DNA of 18,937 nucleotides from an uncultured Porphyromonas sp. (GTDB lineage: Bacteria > Bacteroidota > Bacteroidia > Bacteroidales > Porphyromonadaceae): NCBI GenBank assembly GCA_902465775.1, contig CABQOJ010000006.1, positions 1 through 18,937 of the forward strand. The letters run 5' to 3'. Under the pieces are notes generated by a model. That model was not told the DNA's origin and made no database searches. It worked only from the letters and a program-made list of their open reading frames with translations. Shown in pieces: positions 1 through 7,047 of this stretch. The position numbers and the translations under genes were made by a program. Position 1 is the first letter of the stretch. Every line of letters starts with the position of its first letter.

Positions 1-1
1 G

Positions 2-1279
2 GTGCTCTCGGCCATGGCAGGCACGACGAACGATCTCGTGACGCTGACGCAGCTGATTACCTCTGGCGAGCGTGACCGTGCGACCCGTCATGTGGAGATG
101 CTCCGCAGCCGCTACATAGACAATGTGGTGCCAGAGCTCTTTGCGGGGCATGAGCTACATCAGCAGCTGGCGGAGGAGGCTTTGACCCCAATCTTGGATA
201 GCCTCCTGCTACAGACGCTCAACGAGGCTTTTACCCACAACGACGAGAAGCAGATCCTTGCCTGCGGAGAGATGATGTGTACCGCTCTGATGGCGCTTAC
301 ACTACAGCTCTACGAGGGGATCACACCGCACAAGCTTCTGGCGCTAGACTTCATGCGCATTACTCACGAGGGACGACCAGACATCGAGTACATCGCTCAG
401 CGGTTGCGCCCGATGGTCGAGGGAGTCCGCGATGCGGAGGCGCTCTTTCTCACGGAGGGGTACATCTGTCGCAACGCTTTCGGCGAGGTGGACAACCTGC
501 GTCGTGGCGGTAGCGACTACAGTGCTACGCTCATTGGCGAGGCGGTACAAGCTGAGGAGATACAGATATGGACCGACATTGACGGGCTGCACAACAACGA
601 TCCACGGGTGGTCAATATGACGTCGCCAGTGCGTCGTCTGAGCTTTGGCGAGGCTGCCGAGCTAGCGCGTTGCGGTGCTAAGATATTGCACCCTGCTTGC
701 ATCGAGCCGGCACGACGTGCGGGTATCCCAGTGCGACTGCTCAACACGCTCGACCCCTCGGCCCCTGGCACGCTCATATCTCATGTAACAAACAGAGATA
801 TGATCAAAGCGATCTCGGCAAAAGACGGAATGTGTGTCGTGACGCTCTTGCTGAAACATCTGAGCAATAGCGACGTCTCTACGGGGCAATTCCTCATTAC
901 GCTGACGGAGGCTATGCACCGTCTGCACATAGAGCCGGACATCTTGATGGCTTCGGGCGATGGCTACGTCATCGTCGCAGAGGAAGACCCGGAGGCTATA
1001 GCTACGTTGATCGAGGAGATGACGCCCTGGGCAGAGGGCTCCGTGCAGAGCGACCTGTCGATCCTAGCAATCGTCGGAGATATGGGTTGGCATCGCATAG
1101 GCTTTGAGGCGCGTATCCTCGAGGCGGTGGACGATGTCGCTGTACGGCTTATCTGTTATGGAACTAGCAATAACAGCATTGACCTAGTCATCGCAACGGA
1201 AGAGAAGAAGCGTGCGATGGTCTATCTCTCGGATCACCTCTTCGCTCATCTGCGTACGCCAGGACCTGAAGTACTATAA
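2..1279 (+). CDS. lysC: Aspartate kinase, 5'-truncated by the window edge
   Basis: Aspartokinase phosphorylates L-aspartate with ATP, the first step towards lysine, threonine, methionine and diaminopimelate. The open frame runs in from the left edge. The first visible residues, VLSAMAGTTNDLV, match the family's conserved VVSAMxGxTN segment, so the real start and the N-terminal KFGGTS nucleotide-binding motif lie upstream, probably some 30-40 residues. Inside are LRRGGSDYSATL (about residues 167-178, the GRGGSD motif) and TDIDGLHNNDPRVV, both hallmark kinase segments. From about residue 270 to the end lie the tandem ACT regulatory domains, so feedback control by an end-product amino acid is likely; which one cannot be read from the sequence. 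It ends after the ACT region with no homoserine dehydrogenase attached, so it is a monofunctional form. menA follows 33 bp downstream. Family assignment is secure; the symbol is a generic choice among aspartokinase paralogues. Confidence 0.93.
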   Translation: MLSAMAGTTNDLVTLTQLITSGERDRATRHVEMLRSRYIDNVVPELFAGHELHQQLAEEALTPILDSLLLQTLNEAFTHNDEKQILACGEMMCTALMALTLQLYEGITPHKLLALDFMRITHEGRPDIEYIAQRLRPMVEGVRDAEALFLTEGYICRNAFGEVDNLRRGGSDYSATLIGEAVQAEEIQIWTDIDGLHNNDPRVVNMTSPVRRLSFGEAAELARCGAKILHPACIEPARRAGIPVRLLNTLDPSAPGTLISHVTNRDMIKAISAKDGMCVVTLLLKHLSNSDVSTGQFLITLTEAMHRLHIEPDILMASGDGYVIVAEEDPEAIATLIEEMTPWAEGSVQSDLSILAIVGDMGWHRIGFEARILEAVDDVAVRLICYGTSNNSIDLVIATEEKKRAMVYLSDHLFAHLRTPGPEVL

Positions 1280-1312
1280 TAAGGTGTAGACTGGAGACAC
1301 TCGCTCTACGTT

Positions 1313-2194
1313 ATGACCCTCAAGCAATTCATCTCGGTCTCACGACCGTACAGTTGGCCAGCTTCGCTAGCACCGATAGCCGTTGCCATCGCTTTGGCTT
1401 GGCTACAGGGCGACTCTAACTGGCTCATCGCGGCGCTCTGCCTTATCGTGGGGCTGTCGGCACAATCCTTTTCCAACTGTTGCAACGACTACTACGACTT
1501 CAAGCGTGGCGCTGATGGCGAGGAGCGCGTAGGCTTTAGTCGTCCGCTCGCTTCGGGTCAATTGCGAGAGCGTGATATCATCGGGGTGGCTCTCTTTTGG
1601 GGGCTTATCGCAGCTGTGGCGGGGGTGACCCTTTGCCTGCTGACTAGTCCATGGCTACTGCTCCTCGGGGCGCTCATCATACTCTTCGCCTGGATGTACA
1701 CAGGCGGTCCCTTCCCGCTCGCTTACCTTGGGCTAGGCGACGTGGCAGTGATGACCTTCTACGGCTGGGTCGCTGTCATGACCACTTACTACCTGCTGAC
1801 GGGAGCGGTCACGACACAGAGCTTTCTCGTGGCAACAGCCATGGGAGCGGTGGCGGTCAATATTCTAGTGGTCAATAATTACCGAGACTACGAGGAGGAT
1901 CGCAAGAACAATAAGCGGACGAGCATCGTACGTCTCGGCCAAGAGTTCGCTCCGAAGTTTTACTTGGCCAACATACTCCTCGCATGGCTCCTCTCCATCG
2001 TCGCTTTCAAGGGAAACATCTGGGGCATCGTCCTACTCCTCCCCTACCTCCTCTACGCGCTATCCGTATACCGTCAGATGATCCATGTGACTGGCAGCCA
2101 GCTCAACGCTGTGCTCAGGCGCACCTCTATGGGTGTCGTCTTGCTAGCCGTCGTACATATAGCAGCCTATCTGATTGACGGGCTGTTGCTTTAG
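1313..2194 (+). CDS. menA: 1,4-dihydroxy-2-naphthoate prenyltransferase (UbiA family)
   Basis: Integral membrane prenyltransferase that attaches the polyprenyl tail to 1,4-dihydroxy-2-naphthoate in menaquinone synthesis. The 293-residue protein is hydrophobic throughout, consistent with the eight or nine helices of the UbiA superfamily. The first Asp-rich motif is NCCNDYYDFKRGAD (residues 55-68) and the second is NNYRDYEEDRKNNKRT; both bind the Mg-diphosphate of the prenyl donor. The RPLASG segment and the short N-terminal RPYSWPASLAP are typical of MenA rather than UbiA. The start ATG lies 33 bp after the aspartokinase stop, and sufS begins 24 bp after its end, so it is probably co-transcribed although the functions are unrelated. 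The alternative is another UbiA-family enzyme, but the motif spelling and length favour MenA. Confidence 0.9.
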   Translation: MTLKQFISVSRPYSWPASLAPIAVAIALAWLQGDSNWLIAALCLIVGLSAQSFSNCCNDYYDFKRGADGEERVGFSRPLASGQLRERDIIGVALFWGLIAAVAGVTLCLLTSPWLLLLGALIILFAWMYTGGPFPLAYLGLGDVAVMTFYGWVAVMTTYYLLTGAVTTQSFLVATAMGAVAVNILVVNNYRDYEEDRKNNKRTSIVRLGQEFAPKFYLANILLAWLLSIVAFKGNIWGIVLLLPYLLYALSVYRQMIHVTGSQLNAVLRRTSMGVVLLAVVHIAAYLIDGLLL

Positions 2195-2218
2195 TCGAAC
2201 ATTTCTCCCTTTATCCTT

Positions 2219-3445
2219 ATGTCTTCTACAGACCTCTCCTCATATCGTCTAGACTTTCCACTCATACAGCACTACGCCTCAGCGCAGCCTGGCTGGGTCT
2301 ACCTAGACAGCGGTGCCACTACGCAAAAGCCCCAAGTGGTCATCGATGCTATCACCGAGGGCTACACACGATACAACGCCAACGTCCACCGAGGCGTCTA
2401 CCAACTCAGCCGTGAGGCGACCGATCGCCACGAAGCTGCGCGCGCCACGCTGGCACATTTCATCGGAGCGTCCGACCCTAACGAAGTAATCTTCACACGC
2501 GGCACCACCGAGGGGCTCAACCTGCTAGCCTCTACAGCTGGCGAAACGCTCGTCGGGCCCGATGACGAAGTGCTCATCACCGCCATGGAGCACCACGCTA
2601 ACCTTGTGCCGTGGCAACAACTCTGCCTACGCAAAGGAGCGCATCTGCGCGTCGCTCCGCTTCTAGCGGACGGTTCGCTGGACCTCTCCGCCTTTGAGGC
2701 GCTACTCTCCGACCGCACCAAGATCGTCGCCGTGGCGCATGTGAGCAACGTCCTCGGCACGGTCAATCCCGTCGCACAGCTAGCCCGTTTGGCTCACGAC
2801 AAGGGTGCTATCATCATCGTCGACGGAGCGCAGTCTGCGCCCCACATGTCGGTCAATGTGCAGGAACTCGGTATCGACGCTTACGTCTGCTCATCTCATA
2901 AAGTGTACGGCCCCACAGGCATCGGCATTGTATGGGGACAGCGTAAGCTCCTCGAGCAGATACCGCCCTACCAGTATGGTGGCGAGATGATTGAGCACGT
3001 ATCATTTGAGGAGACCACCTTCAACGAACTGCCGTACAAGTTTGAGGCAGGCACGCCCGACTTCATCGGTTCGCACGCTTTTGCCACAGCCGTTGAGTAC
3101 ATCTCCGCTATTGGCCTCGACCGCATCCACGCTTACGAGACAGAGCTCCTAGAGCATCTCACGCAGATCATCAGTCAGGAGCCTTCGCTCGAGATCCTCG
3201 GTACCGCCCCTGGCAAGGGAGCCGTCGTCACCTTCATCAGCCATCAGGCACACGCTTACGATCTCGGTCTGCTCCTAGACCAGCAGGGCGTAGCACTCCG
3301 CACGGGCCATCACTGCGCTATCCCGCTCATCGAGGGTATGGGACACCATGCCACGATCAGAGCTTCCCTCGGCCTGTACAACACGCACGAGGATCTAGAT
3401 ATCTTTGCGAAAGCGCTACACCGTGCGCTCACCATGCTAGGCTAA
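2219..3445 (+). CDS. sufS: Cysteine desulfurase, SufS type
   Basis: PLP-dependent enzyme that removes sulfur from L-cysteine and hands it as persulfide to the Suf iron-sulfur assembly machinery. The 408-residue length is normal. YLDSGATTQKP near residue 28 is the family N-terminal signature; the PLP Schiff-base lysine is K228 in SSHKVYGPTGIG; the persulfide-forming cysteine is C366 in RTGHHCAIPL, which is the SufS (group II) form rather than the longer IscS/NifS loop. TRGTTEGLNLLA and DGAQSAPH are the other cofactor-contact segments. No sufB, sufC, sufD or sufE/U is visible nearby, so this gene sits apart from the rest of the pathway within this window. It abuts rnhB with only eight bases between the stop and the likely start. 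Confidence 0.95.
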   Translation: MSSTDLSSYRLDFPLIQHYASAQPGWVYLDSGATTQKPQVVIDAITEGYTRYNANVHRGVYQLSREATDRHEAARATLAHFIGASDPNEVIFTRGTTEGLNLLASTAGETLVGPDDEVLITAMEHHANLVPWQQLCLRKGAHLRVAPLLADGSLDLSAFEALLSDRTKIVAVAHVSNVLGTVNPVAQLARLAHDKGAIIIVDGAQSAPHMSVNVQELGIDAYVCSSHKVYGPTGIGIVWGQRKLLEQIPPYQYGGEMIEHVSFEETTFNELPYKFEAGTPDFIGSHAFATAVEYISAIGLDRIHAYETELLEHLTQIISQEPSLEILGTAPGKGAVVTFISHQAHAYDLGLLLDQQGVALRTGHHCAIPLIEGMGHHATIRASLGLYNTHEDLDIFAKALHRALTMLG

Positions 3446-3453
3446 AGGTGGCT

Positions 3454-4068
3454 ATGTCCTTACTACATCGCTACGCATCGGACGGACTCATCGAGTGCGG
3501 CTGTGACGAGGCTGGACGAGGAGCCCTCGCTGGCGACCTCTATGCGGCAGCTGTCGTCTGGCCCGACACGCTAGACCATCCGCATCTGCGAGATAGTAAG
3601 AAGCTCACAGCAAAGCAGCGCGAGGAGCTGCGTCTCTTCATCGAGGAGCATGCCACAGCGTGGGCAGTAGGCGTGGCAACCGTTCAGGAGATCCAGCGGA
3701 TCAACATCCTCCACGCCTCTATGCTTGCCATGCAGCGGGCTATCGAGGCATTGCCCTGCACACCCGAGCGTTTGCTCATCGATGGCAACTACTACGACCC
3801 GCGCCCCGACGAGGTCGAATACCACACCATCGTCAAGGGCGACGACCGCTACCTAGCCATCGCCGCCGCCTCTATCCTGGCCAAGACGCACCGAGACGAG
3901 TATATGACCCAGCAGGCGCAAGAATACCCGCACTACGGCTGGGAGCAAAACAAAGGTTACCCGACAGCGCAGCACCGTGAGGGGATCCGCCAGCACGGCC
4001 CCTGCCCATTGCACCGACAGGGCTTCCAGCTCTTGCAGCCCGAGCCCCTATTTGACCTTGAGAGATAA
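3454..4068 (+). CDS. rnhB: Ribonuclease HII
   Basis: Endonuclease that cuts RNA in RNA-DNA hybrids, used in removal of ribonucleotides misincorporated into DNA. The catalytic signature CDEAGRG holds D18 and E19; the other acidic ligands are D110 (LLIDGNYY) and D148 (ILAKTHRDEY). DSKKLT, IVKGDDRYLAIAAASILAK and NKGYPT are all family hallmarks. Length of 204 residues is typical. I chose the ATG at 3454; an in-frame GTG at 3448 would add two residues (M-A). The AAAGG at 3444-3448 would act as a ribosome binding site for the ATG and overlaps the GTG, which favours the ATG. The promoter for the next transcription unit starts inside the last codons of this gene. Confidence 0.95.
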   Translation: MSLLHRYASDGLIECGCDEAGRGALAGDLYAAAVVWPDTLDHPHLRDSKKLTAKQREELRLFIEEHATAWAVGVATVQEIQRINILHASMLAMQRAIEALPCTPERLLIDGNYYDPRPDEVEYHTIVKGDDRYLAIAAASILAKTHRDEYMTQQAQEYPHYGWEQNKGYPTAQHREGIRQHGPCPLHRQGFQLLQPEPLFDLER

Positions 4069-4082
4069 GTTTCGTACCTTAG
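4051..4082 (+). promoter_or_regulatory. Bacteroidetes-type promoter for the sirtuin gene
   Basis: TTTG at 4051-4054 and TACCTTAG at 4075-4082 are separated by 20 nt. This matches the -33 (TTTG/TTG) and -7 (TAnnTTTG) elements used by the primary sigma factor of Bacteroidetes, with one mismatch in the -7. The -33 box lies in the last codons of rnhB. A transcript would start near 4089 and give a leader of about 20 nt before the ATG at 4110. Confidence 0.6.
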
Positions 4083-4109
4083 GCGTACACTATAAAAAAG
4101 ACAAGCACT

Positions 4110-4829
4110 ATGACTAATCCAAGTAATCAAGCGAAGCGCAAGCTGGTCATCCTCACTGGCGCTGGCGTCAGTGCCGAGAGTGGCATATCGACCTTTAGAG
4201 ATAGTGACGGGTTGTGGGAGAACTACCCCGTCCAGGACGTAGCCTCCATCGAGGGCTTCGTACGCAATCCTCAGCTGGTACTAGACTTTTACAATGCTCG
4301 TCGTCGTGACTATGTAGGCTGTGAGCCCAATGCGGCACACTATGGACTGGCCGAGCTAGAGCGTCAGTACGATGTAACCGTCGTGACGCAAAATGTGGAC
4401 AACCTCCACGAGCGTGCTGGCAGCAGCAAGGTCATCCACCTCCATGGCGAGCTGATGAAAAACTGCTCCGTGCGCAATACGCAGAAGACTTATCCCGTCG
4501 ATCCCAAGCACCCCGACCTGCATGTGGGCGACCTGGCTCCTGATGGGTCGCAGCTGAGACCTTTTATCGTATGGTTTGGCGAGGCAGTCCCCATGATCGA
4601 GCCAGCCATTCGTGAGGCAAGCCAGGCAGACATCATGGTGGTCGTCGGTACCTCGCTCAATGTCTACCCCGCTGCGAGCCTCCTCGCTTACGTTCCCAAC
4701 GGCACCCCAATCTACCTCATTGATCCCAAAGAGGTCAATACGCACGGCATCGCTCATGTCACACACATTCAGAAGGTTGCCACGCAAGGGGTCAAAGAGT
4801 TGCTTGACATCTTGATGCCTCAGTCGTAA
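4110..4829 (+). CDS. cobB: NAD-dependent protein deacylase, class III (SIRT5/CobB type) sirtuin
   Basis: Sirtuins remove acyl groups from lysines, consuming NAD and giving O-acyl-ADP-ribose and nicotinamide. NAD-binding TGAGVSAESGISTFR is at residues 16-30, TQNVDNLHERAG at 93-104, and the catalytic histidine is H112 in HLHGEL. VVVGTSLNVYPAASLL completes the Rossmann fold. Y61 and R64 in FYNARR form the YxxR pair that in class III enzymes recognises succinyl, malonyl or glutaryl lysine, so desuccinylase-type activity is likely. PFIVWFGEAVP is also class III. The zinc-binding module normally has four cysteines; here the stretch from 113 to about 150 has only C119, so the structural zinc appears lost. 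I recall similar cysteine-poor class III sirtuins in other Bacteroidales, so this may be a lineage trait. Length (239) is normal. It has its own promoter and is followed 18 bp later by the thioredoxin lipoprotein. Confidence 0.92.
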   Translation: MTNPSNQAKRKLVILTGAGVSAESGISTFRDSDGLWENYPVQDVASIEGFVRNPQLVLDFYNARRRDYVGCEPNAAHYGLAELERQYDVTVVTQNVDNLHERAGSSKVIHLHGELMKNCSVRNTQKTYPVDPKHPDLHVGDLAPDGSQLRPFIVWFGEAVPMIEPAIREASQADIMVVVGTSLNVYPAASLLAYVPNGTPIYLIDPKEVNTHGIAHVTHIQKVATQGVKELLDILMPQS

Positions 4830-4847
4830 TAGTCCTTTCCTCCGCTC

Positions 4848-5954
4848 ATGTCTACTCACACCATACAGCAACGCCTCTCTAGGACACTCCTCCTGCTCCC
4901 CATCCTTGTGCTGAGCCTCCTCTGCAGTTGCCACAAGCAACAGAGATACCACATATCAGGATACACCGATGCGCAGGAAGGCGCCGACCCGCCTTTGCTT
5001 AAGTTGACTCTAGACGGTAAAACCATCGACAGCTGCTTTGTGTACAAAGGGGAGTTCCACCTCAAGGGCAACTATGTGGACAGTATGAGCCAAGACATCG
5101 CTTACCTAGAGATAACCGGAGAGCCGCCTATCCCAATCGTCCTCTCGACACAGCCACTCGCTATTGACTTCATCAAGCGTAGACTAATCGAGGGTGACTA
5201 TCTCAATCAAGAGCTCGACCGCCTCTACGTCTCCCTTGACAGCTTGGGAGGAAACTTCAAGCGAAAGCTGGCCAACGTACCGCCCGACAGTGCGCTCTAT
5301 GACACCTTCGATCAGGGCTTTAAGTCCGCCATCGACAACTACACCGCACTGGCTAAAGACTATTGCCTGCGCCACCCCAACGACCCCGTCGGAATCATCG
5401 CCTCGGTAATGCTCCTGACGATCAACTATGAGAGCCTCCTCGAGACGGCGCCTTTCGTGCGAAGCCATATGGGCCCCCTCGTCTTGAAGAATAGCGAGAT
5501 AGATCTCTACCTAAGCACCGTAGACAACTTCTACCGTACCGCTCCTGGCACCCCCATCATAGACCTTCCCCTAGAGACACTAGAGGGCGATACGACCTCC
5601 CTATCCGACCAGTTGCTCCCAGGCTGCTACACCCTCCTGCACTGCTGGGCTGGCTGGTGCAAGCCTTGCCTAGACGAGATGCCCAACCTGATCAAAGCTT
5701 ACAAAATCTACCATGAGCGCGGACTAAACATGGTCGGCATCTTCCTCTGGGACGATCGGTACAATCTAAAGATGCTACAGTCCGAGTACCAGCTTCAGTG
5801 GCCACAACTCTACGAGCCCACCTCCCGGACATCCATCACTTACGGGATCTATAGCATCCCCGAGATTATGCTGATAGCGCCCGACGGGACGATCGCCGCG
5901 CGCTCCCTACGTGGTGCTGAGCTCTTCGACACGCTTGAGTCAATCTATCGCTAA
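4848..5954 (+). CDS. Thioredoxin-like (TlpA/AhpC-TSA) lipoprotein with DUF4369-like N-terminus
   Basis: Exported thiol-disulfide protein of a kind expanded in Bacteroidales. Residues 1-28 form a lipoprotein signal peptide: basic start, Leu-rich core, then LLCSC; C28 fits the lipobox (L25-C26-S27-C28), C26 being the alternative. Residues about 33-130 look like the beta-rich DUF4369 domain (KLTLDGKTIDSCFVYKGEFHLKG). An alpha-helical linker follows, and from about residue 235 comes the thioredoxin fold with the redox pair in WCKPC (C271, C274), then IYSIPEIMLIAPDG with the cis-proline before the last strands. WCxPC with a bulky AGWCKPC context resembles TlpA/ResA, which reduce or shuttle disulfides in the periplasm. 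The substrate is unknown. tadA starts three bases after the stop, so the two are very probably co-transcribed. Confidence 0.85.
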   Translation: MSTHTIQQRLSRTLLLLPILVLSLLCSCHKQQRYHISGYTDAQEGADPPLLKLTLDGKTIDSCFVYKGEFHLKGNYVDSMSQDIAYLEITGEPPIPIVLSTQPLAIDFIKRRLIEGDYLNQELDRLYVSLDSLGGNFKRKLANVPPDSALYDTFDQGFKSAIDNYTALAKDYCLRHPNDPVGIIASVMLLTINYESLLETAPFVRSHMGPLVLKNSEIDLYLSTVDNFYRTAPGTPIIDLPLETLEGDTTSLSDQLLPGCYTLLHCWAGWCKPCLDEMPNLIKAYKIYHERGLNMVGIFLWDDRYNLKMLQSEYQLQWPQLYEPTSRTSITYGIYSIPEIMLIAPDGTIAARSLRGAELFDTLESIYR

Positions 5955-5957
5955 GGT

Positions 5958-6425
5958 ATGACCGGGCTCCCTCCCATAGATCCGCTCCTAGACGAGCGCA
6001 TGATGCAGCTAGCCCTCCAGCAGGCTCTCGTAGCTTACGAAGCTGACGAAGTGCCCATCGGAGCTGTCATAGCGGTCGGCACACGCATCTTAGCAAAGAG
6101 TCATAATCAAGTCGAGCTGCTCAACGACCCCACGGCCCACGCCGAGATGCTCGCCATCACGCAGGCCACCGCAGCCATCGGTGGCAAGTACCTCCCGCAG
6201 TGCACGCTCTACGTGACCGTCGAGCCCTGCCCCATGTGTATGGGAGCCTTGCGCTGGACACAGATAGGACGTATCGTCTATGGCACCGCCGACCCCAAGG
6301 GCGGCTATATGCGCTACAGCAATACGCTCCCCCACCCCAAGAGTGTCGTCATGGGAGGCGTCTGCGAGGAGGAGTGTCGCGAACTGATGGTCTCCTACTT
6401 CCAGCGCAAGCGCCGCTCTCGCTAA
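5958..6425 (+). CDS. tadA: tRNA-specific adenosine deaminase
   Basis: Deaminates A34 of tRNA-Arg(ACG) to inosine so that one tRNA reads several codons; normally essential. The zinc-dependent deaminase site is complete: HAE (H61, catalytic E63) and PCPMC (C91, C94). MQLALQQALVAYEADEVPIGAVI and the C-terminal basic tail SYFQRKRRSR, which in TadA contacts tRNA, support TadA rather than a cytosine or guanine deaminase. Length of 155 is normal. It sits three bases after the upstream lipoprotein gene and is the last gene before the palindrome-rich intergenic block. Confidence 0.92.
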   Translation: MTGLPPIDPLLDERMMQLALQQALVAYEADEVPIGAVIAVGTRILAKSHNQVELLNDPTAHAEMLAITQATAAIGGKYLPQCTLYVTVEPCPMCMGALRWTQIGRIVYGTADPKGGYMRYSNTLPHPKSVVMGGVCEEECRELMVSYFQRKRRSR

Positions 6426-6432
6426 CTGCTCA

Positions 6433-6497
6433 GAATTTTCAAGTACACTTGAAAAATACCTCTACTTACAGAGAAATTTCAAGTGTACTTGAAATTC
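6433..6497. repeat. Paired 18-bp palindromes in inverted orientation
   Basis: Two near-identical palindromes, TTTCAAGTACACTTGAAA (6437-6454) and TTTCAAGTGTACTTGAAA (6477-6494), lie 40 bp apart centre to centre. Each is self-complementary except for the central pair, and each is the exact reverse complement of the other. With the flanking GAA/TTC and the inner CTCT/AGAG they also pair as one large hairpin with arms of roughly 28-31 nt and a short loop around 6464-6469. It starts eight bases after the tadA stop. No T-tract follows, so it does not look like a standard terminator; it may be a pair of protein-binding sites or a cruciform-forming repeat end. Confidence 0.75.
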
Positions 6498-6566
6498 TTG
6501 CTCCGATAAGGGTACTGGCCCAAGAGACAGCTTGTAGGAAGCATCAATTAAATAGTTATTAAACGG

Positions 6567-6599
6567 AGAACAGTCACTCTTGTGCCTGTTCTTTATTTT
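6567..6599 (+). terminator. Possible intrinsic terminator after tadA
   Basis: AGAACAG (6567-6573) and CTGTTCT (6586-6592) form a perfect 7-bp stem around a 12-nt loop, followed by TTATTTT. The stem is A/T-rich and lies about 140 bp after tadA, so termination would be moderate at best. Confidence 0.4.
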
Positions 6600-6664
6600 G
6601 ACCTTTACGAGCAATCCGCGACGAATGCCTCTAGGTCGTCGAAGCAAAACCCCGCCAAACCTTG

Positions 6665-6706
6665 GTTTCACCTAGTGAAACTAAAGTTTCATACGGGAGA
6701 AACTGT
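6665..6706. repeat. Two 21-nt palindromic GTTTCA...GAAAC units
   Basis: GTTTCAC-CTA-GTGAAAC (6665-6681) is a perfect 7-bp inverted repeat with a 3-nt centre. The next unit starts 21 nt later and keeps the plan with a more diverged middle: AGTTTC (6685-6690) pairs with GAAACT (6699-6704). The TTTCA half-site is shared with the paired palindromes at 6437 and 6477. I recall similar GTTTCAC/GTGAAAC repeats in intergenic DNA of other Bacteroidales, but that is from memory. Confidence 0.6.
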
Positions 6707-6759
6707 TCGCATCTGGGCTGACGGATTATTCAGAATGAGTTCATCTATGTCTCTATCAA

Positions 6760-6805
6760 GGGAATCGCAAGATTCCTCGGTGGAGACTTTTCATTTTCCA
6801 CCGAG
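6760..6805. repeat. Two adjacent hairpins, one with a GCAA loop
   Basis: GGAATC (6761-6766) and GATTCC (6771-6776) close a GCAA loop, a GNRA-type tetraloop if transcribed. Directly next to it, sharing base 6776, CTCGGTGGA (6776-6784) pairs perfectly with TCCACCGAG (6797-6805) around a 12-nt loop. Back-to-back stems of this kind suggest a folded RNA or a decayed mobile repeat rather than chance. Confidence 0.6.
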
Positions 6806-6833
6806 AAATAGAGAAACTCTTCGGACTTATGAC

Positions 6834-6896
6834 TTCATTCTTCCGAACTTTCGTTTCATTCTTCCGAAGTTTCATTTCATGCCTCCGAGGAAATCG
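6834..6896. repeat. Three tandem 21-nt repeats
   Basis: Units at 6834-6854, 6855-6875 and 6876-6896 share the plan TTCATTCTTCCGAAnTTTCnT. The first two differ at only a few positions; the third is diverged and carries CCTCCGAGG in place of CTTCCGAAG. Each unit contains a TTCCGAA-type palindrome, and the upstream TTCGGA (6820-6825) can also pair with TCCGAA of unit one. The spacing of 168 bp (8 x 21) from the TTTCAC unit at 6666 keeps the same 21-nt phase, which may be coincidence. Confidence 0.75.
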
Positions 6897-7047
6897 CTGT
6901 TTTCCACAGAGCTATTCGGGATTTCTTCGGGAGAGATTCAGATTTTCTGAATATCGGAGTCGTCAGAAAGCGCTATCTTCGTGCAGTGAAAGCGTCACGA
7001 GGCTGTAGACGCTTCTCACACGAACGAATGAAACTTCGCCAAATGCC

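Larger units (their letters stand above)
6426..7047. other. 622-bp intergenic block dense in palindromes and hairpins
   Basis: I find no convincing gene between tadA and the dehydrogenase. The stretch is visibly richer in A and T than its neighbours and is built from short GAAA/TTTC palindromes, at least eight inverted repeats with perfect stems of 6-9 bp or more, and 21-nt tandem units, listed separately where distinct. Further hairpins not listed elsewhere are ATTCAGA-ttt-TCTGAAT (6936-6952) and AAGCGTC / GACGCTT (6990-7014). One open frame from a GTG at 6582 to a stop at 6950 crosses all of it; it starts inside a hairpin and resembles no family I know. TATCTTCG at 6974-6981 is a weak -7 candidate for the gene at 7048. 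The block could be a decayed repeat element, a regulatory or RNA-processing region, or both. Confidence 0.7.

Noticed and set aside
4356..4952. 198-residue open frame on the minus strand
   Set aside because: It lies opposite the well-supported sirtuin and the start of the lipoprotein gene; it is a shadow frame created by codon bias.
6582..6950. 122-residue open frame across the palindrome block
   Set aside because: It starts with GTG inside a hairpin arm, has no ribosome binding or promoter signal I trust, matches no family I know, and its composition follows the DNA repeats (FILPNFR FILPKFH). I treat it as a by-product of the 21-nt repeats, though a repeat-encoded peptide cannot be excluded.
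6430..7047. CRISPR array
   Set aside because: Repeats are contiguous 21-nt units or scattered palindromes with no unique spacers of regular size and no cas genes in the window.
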